From contig NW_024720711.1 in NCBI RefSeq assembly GCF_018991925.1, forward strand, positions 6,258,528-6,322,527: DNA of 64,000 nt. Direction: 5' to 3'. The position numbers were made by a program, and so were the translations under genes. How positions within the stretch are numbered: the first letter of the stretch is position 1; the number at the start of each line of letters is the position of its first letter. The stretch comes from Homarus americanus (lineage: Eukaryota > Arthropoda > Malacostraca > Decapoda > Nephropidae). Below the pieces are notes generated by a model. That model made no database searches. It was not told where the DNA came from and worked only from the letters and a program-made list of their open reading frames with translations. Positions 52,905-64,000 of the stretch are shown piece by piece.

Positions 52905-53410
52905 ACCTGGAGTAATACTGAGAAAGATAATCATATACCGAGAAAGACAATCATATAGTGAGAAATAATCAAAGTGAGAAAGACAATCATAAACTGAGAA
53001 AGATAATCATATTCTGAGTACCACAATCATATACCGAGAAAGACAATCGTATGGTAAGAGATAATCATATAGTGAGAAAGAATCATATAGTGAGAAAGAC
53101 AATCATATGCTAAGATAATCATATACTAAGAAAGACAATCTTATACTGAGAAAGACAATCGTATGGTAAGAGATAATCATATAGTGAGAAAGAATCATAT
53201 CATATGCTAAGATAATCATATACTAAGAAAGACAATCTTATACTGAGAAAGACAATCGTATGGTAAGAGATAATCATATAGTGAGAAAGAATCATATAGT
53301 GAGAAAGACAATCATATGCTAAGATAATCATATACTAAGAAAGACAATCTTATACTGAGAAAGATAATCATATACTGAGAACCACAATCATATACCGAGA
53401 AAGACAATCA
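52905..53410. repeat. 20-bp minisatellite with ~100-bp higher-order block
   Basis: The basic unit is AATCATATACTGAGAAAGAC. A block starting AATCGTATGGTAAGAG is repeated at 53045, 53157 and 53254, the second block being shorter by an internal deletion. Confidence 0.93.
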
Positions 53411-53929
53411 TGTGCAAAGTTAGGAAGACGACTATGAACTCTAGGTAAAACACTCATGGACAGGGGTTCTATTTCTCCACATATGGTATCATCCTCCATA
53501 CACTGACACACCTCCGTTATCGTTATCTCTTGACCATTTGACAAAATATCACATCACTTTCCAGTCATTCGGTGTCCACTTATTTTGTTCACTCTTAAAT
53601 TATCCTCATTCATCCTTTCCGTCTGTTGTTATTGAAGGTTCTATATTCCCCTTCCAAGTAGTGTGTTCTATGGGGTGATGTTCTACCCTATATTATTACA
53701 TTTTACTCTCTTATTCCTCTTTATTATATCTTTCTTCCACTGTTAATCCTTATCCACACGTACCCACACGACTTTCAACCATTAATGAACAAGTGCGATA
53801 ATAATCTTAGCGAATAATCTTTCTGGTGGATTAATATCATTTGAACCAAGACTAGAAATATATCCACACTTATGACCGTCACACGTATCTACCCTACACT
53901 GGGCCACCATATTATTATCTACACCACAT
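53411..53929. other. No recognisable feature
   Basis: Unique AT-rich sequence. Confidence 0.5.
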
Positions 53930-53985
53930 ATTCCTAACCAAACCTAACCTAAATTAACCTAACCTAGACTAACCTAACAAAACCA
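53930..53985. repeat. (CCTAA)n-like tract
   Basis: Several CCTAACCTAA pieces separated by single substitutions. Confidence 0.75.
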
Positions 53986-54014
53986 CACTTAAAAAAATAT
54001 TCCCACATCTGCCC

Positions 54015-54735
54015 ATTACAACCACAAGCACATCTGACAACCACCACCACTACACCTGACCCTATCTGACCACCACAACATCTGACCTTCACAACCACAA
54101 GCACTACATCTGACAACCACAACCACTACACCTGACCCTATCTGACAACCACAACATCTGACCTTCACAACCACAAGCACTACATCTGACAACCACAACC
54201 ACTACACCTGACCCTATCTGACAACCACAACATCTGACCTTTACAACCACAAGCACTACATCTGACAACCACAACCACTACACCTGACCCTATCTGAACC
54301 ACTGAACAACCACAAGCACTACATCTGACAACCACAACCACTACACCTGACCCTATCTGACAACCACAACATCTGACACAACCATACATCTGACAACCAC
54401 AACCACTACACCTGACCCTATCTGACAACCACAACATCTGACCTTCACAACCACAAGCACTACATCTGACAACCACAACCACTACACCTGACCCTATCTG
54501 ACAATCACAACATCTGACGCACTGTACACCTGACCCTATCTGACAAACAACATCTGACCTTCACAACCACAAGCACTACATCTGACAACCACAACCACTA
54601 CACCTGACCCTATCTGACAACCACAACATCTGACCTTTACAACCACAAGCACTACATCTGACAACCACAACCACTACACCTGACCCTATCTGACAATCAC
54701 AACATCTGAACTTTACAACCACAAGCACTAAAAAC
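54015..54735. repeat. 76-bp minisatellite built from ~25-bp subunits
   Basis: About nine units. Each has three related subunits: ACAACCACAACCACTACACC, TGACCCTATCTGACAACC and ACAACATCTGACCTTCACAA, with AGCACTACATCTG. The right-most copies contain deletions. The minus-strand GSGVVVVVVRCSACG-like frames are artefacts. Confidence 0.95.
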
Positions 54736-54954
54736 TGACAAACACAACCACGTGTATAACCAAATGCACCATAAACCACCACCATAACTACATCTGCTAA
54801 ACCCCAAAAAGAGACATACCACCACAACAACCTAAAATGACTACACGCAAAAAAAAACGAACACAACAAACTAAGAATTGGGCAGAGAGGGAAAACACCG
54901 TCGACTGTATATGATAGTTAATTGCCTGTATGTGAAGAACACCAAACAAGAGCC

Positions 54955-55275
54955 AATAGTGCAAGAGGAACCCAGAGCCAGTAGTGTAGGGGGAGCCATA
55001 ATCAGTAGTGTAGGGGAGCCAGAACTAACAATGTAGGGGTAGCCATAACTAGTAGGGGGGAACCATAATCAGTAGTGTAGAGGGAGCCATAACCAGTAGT
55101 GTAGGGGGCGCCATAACCAGTAGTGTAGGGGAGCCATAACCAGTAGTGTAGGGGGAGCCATAACCAGTAGTGTAGGGGGAGCCATAACCAGTAGTGTAGG
55201 GGGAGCCATAACCAGTAGTGTAGGGGGAGCCATAACCTGTACTGTTGGGGAGAGCCACACTCGGTAGTGTTGGGG
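54955..55275. repeat. 24-bp minisatellite, about 13 copies
   Basis: Unit GGGGGAGCCATAACCAGTAG with TGTA. The left copies are diverged and the middle five or six nearly identical. Confidence 0.97.
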
Positions 55276-55329
55276 AGGATGAAGATAGGTTGTGGGGTAG
55301 ATTTACAGGTGAGACGTTAAGTTTGTGGT

Positions 55330-56335
55330 GAGAGTGTAGAGTGAGAGGGGGGTTAGGGAGTGTGAGAGGGAGGAAGGGAGTGTGAGAGGAGGGAAGGGAG
55401 GTGGGAGAGGGAGGAAGGGAGGGGGAGGAGGGGAGAAGGAGAGGGAGTGTGGGGAGAGAGGAGAGGGAGGGGAGAGGAGAGAGGGAGGGGAGAGGAGGGG
55501 AGGCAAGGAGAGAGAGAGAGGGAGGGGAGTGGGGAGAGGGGAGAGAGGGGGAAGGGAGTGTGGAGGGGGAGGTGGAGAGAGGGGGGGAGGGAGAGGGGGG
55601 AGAGAGGGAGGGAGTGTGAGAGGAGGAGAGGAGGGGAGTAGTAGAGAGGGGAGAGGAGGGAGTGTGAGAGAGAGGGGAGTGGGAGAGGGGGGGAGGGGTG
55701 AGAGGGGAGGGAGAGAGGGGAGAGGGGAGAGAGGGGAGGAGAGGTGGGAGGAGGGAGGAGAGGGAGAGGGGAGGGAGAGGAGAGGAGAGAGGGAGGTGGG
55801 AGGGGGAGGGAGAGGGGGGAGGGGGGAAGGAGGGGAGGGAGGGGAGGGGGGGTGAAGGGGAGGGAGAGGTGTGAGAGGGGAGGGGGGGAGGGGGAGGGGA
55901 GAGAGAGAGGGGGGAGGGGAGAGAGGGGGGGAGAGAGGGGAGGAGGGAGAGAGGGGGAGGGGAGAGAGGGAGGAGGGAGGGGGGAGAGGGGGGGAGGGAG
56001 AGAGGGGGGGAGGGAGAGGGAGGGAGAGAGGGGAGTGTGAGAGAGGGGAGGGGGAGAGGGGAGGGTGAGAGAGGGGGGGGGAGAGAGAGGGGAGGAGAGA
56101 GGAGGGAGAGGAGGGAGGGGGAGGGGAGAGGGGTGGGGAGGTGGGAGAGGGGTGGGGGAGGGTGGGAGAGGAGGGGAGTGGGAGAGGGGAGGGGAGGTGG
56201 AGAGGGGAGGGGGAGGAGAGGGGGGGGAGTGTGAGAGGGGGAGGGGAGAGGGGGGAGAGGGAGAGAGGGGGAGAGAGGGGGAGGGGGGAGGTGAGAGAGG
56301 GGGAGGGGAGAGGGGGGGAGTGTGAGAGAGGGGGG
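55330..56335. repeat. 1-kb G-rich polypurine tract
   Basis: The plus strand is almost only G and A (GGGGAGAGAGGG, GGGAGGAGG) with rare GTGTGAGAG interruptions at irregular spacing. Minus-strand frames of 424 and 484 codons (proline, serine, leucine only) and the plus-strand glycine/arginine/glutamate frames are artefacts. Such tracts can form triplex (H-DNA) and G-quadruplex structures. Confidence 0.97.
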
Positions 56336-56439
56336 TAATATAGTAAGTTAAGGCGCATGGCCAGCTGACAAAAACAATCATAACAACACACCGAGAAACA
56401 GGTTGGTTGTGATCCAGATAGAGAACTACTTGTACGTTG
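56336..56439. other. Short unique spacer
   Basis: Unique sequence between the polypurine tract and the CpG-dense segment. Confidence 0.4.
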
Positions 56440-56700
56440 TCTGAGCGCCCGGCTGACGGTGTGTGCTTGAGGTGAGACAGTGTTGAGGGCGGACACGGGC
56501 ACACTAACGCGCACGATGCGAAGAGGGAGACACTGCTGCCACCAGTATGTAGCACTGACACTCGCGCACCCTTCCACTCACGCAGCCAACCAGGCACTGA
56601 GGCACCCCGAGATCCCGATCCACCAACCCGCCACTGCCAGGCCCCCTGCACACTCGTCCACGCTGCCTGGCTATTTCTCGCCCATCTCGCTATCATTTTC
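56440..56700. promoter_or_regulatory. CpG-dense, GC-rich segment; possible promoter or first exon
   Basis: Unlike its AT-rich surroundings this stretch has many CpGs (GAGCGCCCGG, GGGCGGACACGGG, AACGCGCACGATGCG) and no repeat structure. A minus-strand donor-like GTGAGT is at 56576-56581 and a plus-strand GAG/GTGAGAC near 56470. Both would fit a first exon, but no coding signature is recognised. It is the only non-repetitive segment of this composition in the window. Confidence 0.25.
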
Positions 56701-57799
56701 CTGTGTGGCGGCAACTTTCTCCAAAAGGCTTCTTTTATCTCCCCCACGTTATGTGTACCTCTGTATAATAATTTCCACAAGCATCTTACAGAACAACCCT
56801 GTTTCACTGACGAATATTAAGAGTGACTTATCTCAAGCAAAACATTGATCTTGGCGCTGAGATTTTGTGTAGTGAAGACTTTTGTAATGTGTCTATGGGC
56901 CCCAAAATCTGTGCCATGCCAACTCTGAACACCCAAGCTGACACTTTGTATTAAGGTCAACTCAAAGATCCAAAGTTCGCATTACACTTGAATTTTTTAA
57001 CCACGAAACACATTAAAATAGTCTCCTTCACACACATATGGAATGCTACCGAAACATCATCGTGCCGACGTTGAACATATGAACTGGAACATTAAAACAA
57101 CAATTTTACTTGGGTGTCTATGGAGGGAAACACACACTAAGTTCAAAACCTTGTAAGCCATAAGACGTGACCGCACCCTAGGTTGGCAAATTCTCATTAT
57201 GTGTGTGTGGCTGAGCGTGCATATTTTACATTCGTTTGAAGAATCCCCAAAAATGACAAACCTGGGAATTAATAAGTATAAGCGTTTAGGTCCGAGTCAC
57301 GCCTGCAACAGCACTCGAAACCCCACGAGTCACTTCTGCTACTGATGGGGTTGGGGGTATGTCTCCCCCCCCCCCCCCAGTAAAAACTAATGCCTTAATT
57401 ACCTCAGGGCGAGATTAACTTGATACACGTAGATGGTAACGTGACGCAGTCCTCTTAAAACTAAAAGGAGACGGTCTACTATTGAGTAATTCTACTTTTC
57501 AAAATAATTTTGCTGATGGCTTTGCTCTTTATGCACTTTTGAGGATGTGGACTTAGTTCTGTGTGTACTTTAAAGAAACAGAATTTAAGCTTTGTATGTA
57601 TCCGTGTCCGAGAAGACTGTGATGCAAAGGATTCGATGTTGAAAAAAATAAAAATAAAAAATCGAGCAAGAACTCTTAAAATAAAATTTAACACAAACGA
57701 GATATCCCAATTGATGAAATTTTGTCAGTCAAATCTCAGCAAGAAAGTCATCTGTGGAGCAATCAATTCACTGGCAAGTTTGCATAAGATAGACATTAC
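56701..57799. other. No recognisable feature
   Basis: Unique sequence with a poly-C run at about 57364-57379. The 97-codon frame (57561-57854) runs into the next minisatellite and has no recognisable domain. Confidence 0.5.
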
Positions 57800-59166
57800 T
57801 CCAGTTCACCACTATGATTCACCAACATCACGAGTCATCAATATAATTCACTAACACCACGAGTCACCAATATGATTCACCAACACTAAGAGTCACCATT
57901 ATGGGTCACTAACACCAAGAGTCATCACTATGATTCACCAACACCACGAGTCACCACTATGATTCACCAACACCACGAGTCACCACTATGATTCACCATC
58001 ACGAGTCACCAATATGATTCACCAACACCACGAGTCATCACTTTGAATCACCAACACCACGGGTCACCACTACGAATCACCAACACCACAAGTCATCACT
58101 ACGAATCACCAACACCACGAGTCATCACTATGAATCACCAACACCACGAGTCATCACTTTGAATCACCAACACCACGGGTCACCACTATGAATCACCAAC
58201 ACCACAAGTCACCACTATGATTCACCAACACCACGAGTCACCACTATGGGTCACTAACACCACGAGTCACCACTATGGGTCACCAACACCACGAGTCACC
58301 ACTATGGGTCACCAACACCACGAGTCACCACTATGGGTCACTAACACCACGAGTCACCATTATGGGTCACCAACACCACGAGTCACCACTATGGGTCACC
58401 AACACCACGAGTCACCACTATGGGTCACCAACACCACGAGTCACCATTATGGGTCACCAACACCACAGTCACCACTATGGGTCACCAACACCACGAGTCA
58501 CCACTATGGGTCACCAACACCACGAGTCACCACTATGGGTCACCAACACCACGAGTCACCACTATGAGTCACCAACACCACGAGTCACCACTATGGGTCA
58601 CCAACACCACGAGTCACCACTATGGGTCACCAACACCACGAGTCACCACTATGAATCACCAACACACGAGTCACCACTATGGGTCACCAACACCACGAGT
58701 CACCACTATGAATCACCAACACCACGAGTCACCACTATGGGTCACCAACACCACGACTCGCCACTATGGGTCACCAACACCACGAGTCACCACTATGGGT
58801 CACCAACACCACGAGTCACCACTATGGGTCACCAACACCACGAGTCACCACTATGAATCACCAACACCACGAGTCACCACTATGGGTCACCAACACCACG
58901 AGTCACCACTATGGGTCACCAACACCACGAGTCACCACTATGAATCACTAACACCACGAGTCACTATGGGTCACCAACACCACGAGTCACCACTATGAAT
59001 CACCAACACCACGAGTCACCACTATGGGTCACCAACACCACGAGTCACCACTATGGGTCACCAACACCACGAGCCACCACTATGAATCACCAACACCACG
59101 AGTCACCACTATGAATCACCAACACCACGAGTCACCACTATAATTAACCAACACCACGAGTCACCA
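57800..59166. repeat. 29-bp minisatellite, roughly 45 copies
   Basis: The unit is CACCAACACCACGAGTCACC followed by ACTATGGGT. Three variants differ after ATG: GGGTC in most of the centre, GAATC and GATTC mainly on the flanks. Each unit is itself an old dimer of about 14+15 bases, since GAGTCACCACTATG and GGGTCACCAACACC correspond. 29 is not a multiple of three, so three forward frames of up to 193 codons are open; they are not genes. Outer copies are more diverged than central ones. Confidence 0.98.
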
Positions 59167-59790
59167 ATTAATTATGAATTTCTTTCCCTATTCTCATCTT
59201 CGGAAAATTACGGGAAACATTGGATTTGTTATATTTTTTTACATGGGCTTACTTGAACATGAAACTGGGAGTGCTCGAGGAGAGTAAAGAAATTTTGGGT
59301 TCCAAACTTGGTAATTAACAGACCCTTGCTGCATACACCAAGGAGAGGGGAAGGGTCTATACTTGACACAAGTACTTCCCAAATGGTTGTAACAACTGGA
59401 CTCTACGTCTGTGACTCCATAAAAGGTTTGCAGAAGTCTTATGACTACCCTGCACTAAGACCTTAAGACGTCGGGTTGCCGGCACATGTTCAGCGAACTT
59501 AATTACAACAACAAAGGTATACTGAATGGAGGGAAAAAAAGCTTTAAAGTTCTGGGCCATACAGTCTAACATGTGAGAGGTGCCTCCAGACCTAACATAA
59601 GTTCATACATTCTACACATGGACCAAACACATACTATCGATACATATGTTATTAATAAATGAAGAAAAGAAGACACAATTAACCGGTAATACACAAAGTT
59701 TCAGGGTTTACCGAGTCACCGAATTTTTAAATTGTGATGGACTACGAAATATTAAAGACCTACGAGCATTCAGTGGATTTTTCTAATCAG
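59167..59790. other. No recognisable feature
   Basis: Unique AT-rich sequence. Confidence 0.5.
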
Positions 59791-59801
59791 AGCGCGCGCG
59801 C

Positions 59802-59859
<58 letters not shown>
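59791..59859. repeat. (CG)n followed by (TG)n
   Basis: About six CG units pass directly into about 27 TG units, a strong Z-DNA-type sequence. Confidence 0.98.
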
Positions 59860-59861
<2 letters not shown>

Positions 59862-62800
59862 ATTAGTAACCAAGTAATTATGATTGATAAACATAGATAC
59901 TGGCAAAAACGGTATCACACAAAGACGAACAGTAATAATTAAGTCGATAAGTACATTAATAATAATTGTCGGATGGTCTGTACAGTATTAAAACTTTTTA
60001 AGGGAAGTAATTAAATATATGTAAATTAACAGTGCAATACTATGATACACCATTATCATAGCGATGAGAGATACTGGCATAACTCTGGGTGCATATTGGT
60101 TTAAAAACACAGGCCAGCCAGTAATAGTGCCCAGCCAGCTCTCTCTGCATGCCTTTCACAAACTCGCCCGCATTAAATTCCTGAACATTACACTAATTTT
60201 GCCTCGTGATATGGCCTTCTGTGCCATCCATCACCCAACGGGAGGTACCCTGGCAGCTTGTTTGATGAACTACAACCATGGGTTGAATTTATCACGATTT
60301 TAATGACGTCAGGAAGAATGTCAGCTGATAATTCCTACAAACATGACGTACAGCTAAGAGGTGATACTCAGTCAACAGTTATTTTTTTTTTACATGCACC
60401 TCGACGCTAAAGCAGCATCCAACGATACCTTTTTAATATCTATTTACAACTCTTTGCTCTTGCCTTTACTAAAAACACTCATACAGTGCATATAAACGTT
60501 AATCTATGTCAATCGAACAAACTGTGTGTAATGAAGATCCCTTTATTGCATTGAGAGAACCTTTTTATCTCGAGTTAAGATATATCACCCACTATGGAGT
60601 GATACTTTAATACCTGTTCCACGAGTTAGTGTACACAATATGTTAAGCTTTCAGTACACAAGGAAGCAGGGTGGCGGCCACTGCACAGACCACCTTCACT
60701 TCCTAAACTGTAAAGTCAAGTACCCACTTAGAGCAACCATTAGGGCAGGAGGTGAACACTGGCCACTCAGTCGCCACATCGCTTTTAATGATACTGTGGT
60801 TCCTATCATTGCAAGGATGCTTATACCATACTAGGAGACCAAAACAAACATTCGACCCCCCCTCCCCCTTCCCACGTTACCACTGAGGATGTTTATCCTC
60901 CTACTAGGGATATACTTCTGTGCTTTTCTCAGCTTACCAAAGACACTACTGTACTACCATGGATCTCATCGTTTCACTTCTCATTATAGATGTAACTACA
61001 TGAATCTTATAAAATTTCTATTAATAACGATATACCAGTCACTCACGAATTCTGTAATTTTCTCTCCTAAGAAAATTTCTACCAAGAATCTCATAATTTA
61101 TATGTCTTATACAGATACTGTCACCATGATATGTAATATGCTGGTACTAAGGACACGCCCCCACCGAGAATACACTTCTATGCCTGTAAGGACACTTGAG
61201 CTAGCCATGAAGCATCCTTCTACCCACTCTTGGAGGCACTTGTACTCCTGCTGAGGGCGCTCCTCCCCTCCCTGAGCACACTTCTGCTGATGATGACCTT
61301 TATGCCTCCCCTATGAACACACCCCTGCTCACAACCTAACTCTGTCTTCACATGTATAAAAAACAAAACAAAACAACTTTTTCAAAAAAAAATTCTATTA
61401 CCTAAAGTGGGGATTCCTGTGCCAGTGTGCCATCTCCCCTCCCGGCCTTCTCTTTGAAGACACACATTTCTCTCTCCCTGATGACATATATCCACCTCCC
61501 CGCCTGAAGAAACCCGGACTTGAGAGGAGAAAATGAAGAAAAAACTCAAGGGGGCCGCCTTAGTTCCCCTACCGAGATTCAGGAACAAAGCCCGCCATAA
61601 GGTGAAGCGTTCTGACACAATATGCATAAGGGGGCAGATATTAACCCCCTACAAGCATACAAATGAGCACAAAATCCATAAAAAAGAGTTCAATGACTTA
61701 AGTTATACGAGTTTTCTTTAATGACTACTAAGGCACGTTAGATGACCTTTTCATTTTGTCTGAATCCAAAACAAACAAATTAATTAGTGACTCACTGATA
61801 AAGTTAATTAATAAGCATAAAATTTACACATTTGATGAGGTGATGACACAGTGTCCAGATTTGAACTCGGCTAATGCCTTGGTGGTAACACCCAATCTCG
61901 CGATGATGGTGAAAGGATTTCCAATACTTATTGCCATTATGATTAAGGCTGAGGTCTTATCACCGCCGAGAGAGGTAGAACTTCAGATAACTGCCCATCT
62001 CCTCCTATCTTATAATATTCAAAACTCGACATGCATTTTGCTACTTCCAGCCAGAAGACATTTCATGCCCCAGTGAAAACGTCTACTGGGCCCAGTCTTA
62101 TACTGTGCTCCTGCCTTTCACTCCAGAGCCAAGGAATGTAGTGTGAATTACCTAAGGAGTTTCCCTTAGTTGATAAACACGCTGAGTCAACAGTGTGGGA
62201 AAAGTTGCAACAGAAGAAACTAAAAAAATAAATAAAAGATATGAAGAAAAATAACATATTTGTAATATTTCTTTACTTATGCAGTATCAAATAATCAAGG
62301 ACGATTTGAAAGTGATCCTCTGTATATGGATGATGCAAAGGAGGTAAGGGAAATATTAAATAAAGGACTGGTATAAGTCAGTTTTTAGGCAAATGATGAG
62401 CATACTTGAAATAATAACCGAATCAAGTTAACTCTATACAGTACACAACTTAAGCTGCATATTCCTGATATCACCTTCACATTTCACATTCCCAAAAGGC
62501 AAAAAATTGATCATATGACACTAAAATCAAGTCTCTACGCGCTTTGTAGGTGAAGAAATTCATTATTTACCGTAAAATATTCCGCCGAAAAATCTGCCGT
62601 GGCAGCGGGTGTCATCTGCTCTTAAACTAATAAAATCTGAATCCTGTCTCGCCTAACTAGTAAATAAATGACGAAGCCTAATATCAAGGGTTTTATTATC
62701 ATAAATATGGGCTGGATCTTCTTCTTTTGTTGGAGGCTTCACTACCCATATTCGTGAGTATACTGTCTGCACAAATCCCTTATTTCTTTCTCTTTTGCCG

Positions 62801-62963
62801 CAATAGGTTTTTAAACCAATTATATGTATAAAAGATGAATCATATACATGGTATCGAATCCTATATTATGGGTTTTAATTTATTTCCAATTTCTTTCGAG
62901 TAGCATTGGTTAATAAGAGAACTGTATGTTGGTATACTCATTGTTCTTCCTCAACGAGGAGGA
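59860..62963. other. Mostly unique sequence
   Basis: Open frames of 79, 121 and 106 codons (60064, 60889 and 61756) show no recognisable domain. The last would need a TTG start. No repeat array or element recognised. Confidence 0.5.
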
Positions 62964-63164
62964 GTGAGGGAGAAGAAAGCCATGTTATTTTTAAATGGCG
63001 TTGTTATAGCATCATGTTCGGTATCGTATCACAAGTTATCTGTGCTCGTGGAGGATGCAGACAGTTTCCAAGAGTTCATAAGCCAATATGGACTAGTTGG
63101 CAGGACGAGCAAGTGTTCAAAATGCAGCAGTGAACTGACAGTGAAGAAAAAATTTGTTTTTTAG
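62964..63164 (+). CDS. Small frame with zinc-ribbon-like end, possible transposase N-terminus
   Basis: The 66-codon frame starts with ATG and ends with TAG. Its second half reads DADSFQEFISQYGLVGR, then CSKC, then SSELTVKK. An acidic helix, then F-x-x-F-I-x-x-x-G-L-V, then C-x-x-C resembles the N-terminus of ISXO2/Merlin-type (IS1016-like) transposases, where a zinc ribbon precedes the DDE domain. The second CxxC pair and the DDE domain are not seen downstream, so this would be a truncated copy or one exon. Other zinc-binding proteins are possible. Confidence 0.3.
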   Translation: MREKKAMLFLNGVVIASCSVSYHKLSVLVEDADSFQEFISQYGLVGRTSKCSKCSSELTVKKKFVF

Positions 63165-63962
63165 TACAATAACCCACCATGCTCTTACATCTACAAAAAA
63201 AAACATAAAATTACACAACGCAGCTTCAAGAAAAATGCTCCTTGACACCAGATACCAAAGTAAATTTTCTGCTTAAATTTATAAAAAAGGCAAGGACTTG
63301 TAGACAACTGGGAAAGAGGAGGGCCAAGTAAAAGCAAAAACCGGAGATTGGTGGATTTTCCACCTACCTGGAGAGGCTAGTGCAGAATGTAGGAATTAAG
63401 TAGATTGGGTTCCCTTAATAAAAAAAAACAAAAAAAATAGAGTTAATGAGATTAGCTATTCTTCAAAGGTGACACGATCAACAGAAAGAGCAAAGTATTA
63501 TATAAAAGTTCTTCGTGGTAATGTACCCCAAACAAACAAAATCGATAAGGGGTACTCCGTCACCCTTCCCTCAAAGTCAATAAACCCTTAGCAAACATTA
63601 CACACTACACGGCATTGAGGGGTGGCCAGGGGTGTAACAATGAACGAGCAAAAAGGGGTGATAACACCTGCCCTGCGAAACCTTAATTGCAATACTGTAC
63701 TATTAAGCCAGGGTGTAATGAAAGTGTTTCATGGAAGATTGAAATTATGTAACATCATTAAAAATTCTGATGCTATGATAACTCTTAAAACCCCTGAACT
63801 TTAGAGGGAGACAAAGTAGGTCCCCCAAAACACCTGAATGTCTCAAAAAAGACACTTTTACGTGAATATGTGGAGTTTATACTTGATTCAATTCTTTATT
63901 AAATTATCATTATTATCCATTGCTTTGTTTGTGAGTGCAACAGTAAATATTCTTTATTTCAC
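63165..63962. other. No recognisable feature
   Basis: AT-rich sequence. A helix-turn-helix region expected upstream of a complete pogo-type transposase was not found here. Confidence 0.45.
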
Positions 63963-64000
63963 CTGCCAGAACAGGTGTTTAATGTGGATGAGACTGGATT
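63963..64000 (+). pseudogene. Start of pogo/Tigger/jerky-type DDE transposase fragment
   Basis: The last 38 bases read LPEQVFNVDETG in one frame, continuing past the window edge. F-N-x-D-E-T-G is the highly conserved first catalytic-aspartate motif of the DDE superfamily endonuclease domain (Tigger, pogo, CENP-B and jerky relatives). Upstream the frame is open only back to a TAA at 63900, and nothing before LPEQ fits the family. The match therefore begins inside the catalytic domain, by truncation or after an intron (TTTATTTCACCTGCCAG could be an acceptor). Whether it is a dead element or an exon of a domesticated gene cannot be told from this window. Confidence 0.6.

Noticed and set aside
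55303..56807. Minus-strand frames of 424 and 484 codons rich in Ser/Pro/Leu
   Set aside because: Translation of a nearly pure purine tract; no domain, no codon structure, and several frames are open at once.
58217..58998. Forward frames of 116-193 codons with GHQHHESPLWVTNTTSH-like repeats
   Set aside because: All three frames over the 29-bp minisatellite are open; artefact.
57800..59166. CRISPR array because of 29-base period
   Set aside because: Units are contiguous with no unique spacers, and the sequence is eukaryotic; it is a tandem minisatellite. The same holds for 21556-22135.
61860..61930. B-box-like sequence on the minus strand (GAGTTCAAATC) as a SINE or tRNA
   Set aside because: No A box or acceptor pairing at the expected distance and no second copy in the window.
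61756..62076. 106-codon frame as a small gene
   Set aside because: Needs a TTG start, has no recognised domain, and codon composition looks like background AT-rich DNA.

Overview
This window reads as non-genic DNA from a large, repeat-rich eukaryotic genome, most likely a decapod crustacean. That assignment is inferred from an extreme density of microsatellites (AT, AC, AG, ATT), many long minisatellites, interstitial TTAGG/CCTAA tracts (the usual arthropod telomere motif) and several kinds of LINE remnant. No bacterial-style operons, CRISPR array or complete host protein-coding gene is visible. Almost every long open frame (for example 513, 484, 424, 225 and 193 codons) lies inside a tandem repeat and is a by-product of it.

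Layout. 0-5 kb: AT-rich DNA with a tandem duplication of about 365 bp that carries a tRNA-derived SINE, then a 5'-truncated LINE tail. 5-17 kb: mostly featureless, with two very degenerate tandem arrays (10.8-11.5 and 14.2-15.35 kb). 17.5-19.6 kb: the best-preserved mobile element, a LINE reverse transcriptase with GVPQGT and YVDD motifs, broken only by three single-base frame changes, followed by a perfect hairpin, a palindromic MITE with an internal TTAGG tract, and AT arrays. 20-33 kb: microsatellites and minisatellites. 33.8-35.65 kb: an old endonuclease-plus-reverse-transcriptase LINE full of stops. 36-41 kb: mostly unique, with a second copy of a small MITE. 41.3-42.4 kb: a 23-bp minisatellite with KpnI-type palindromes. 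45.0 and 48.4-48.9 kb: fragments resembling LINE 3' coding ends. 52.5-56.3 kb: five consecutive minisatellites ending in 1 kb of almost pure G-rich polypurine, directly next to a CpG-dense segment. 57.8-59.2 kb: a 29-bp minisatellite with dozens of copies. 63-64 kb: a possible zinc-ribbon transposase N-terminus, and at the very edge the start of a pogo/Tigger/jerky-type DDE transposase.

The most interesting host signal is on the minus strand. Two positions (about 3.11 and 48.01 kb) show a pyrimidine tract, then CAG, then GTAAGT with no exon between, which is the signature of recursive (ratchet) splice points. Together with the CpG-dense segment at 56.4-56.7 kb they allow the hypothesis that the window lies in a giant intron of a minus-strand gene. 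This is inference and needs RNA data.
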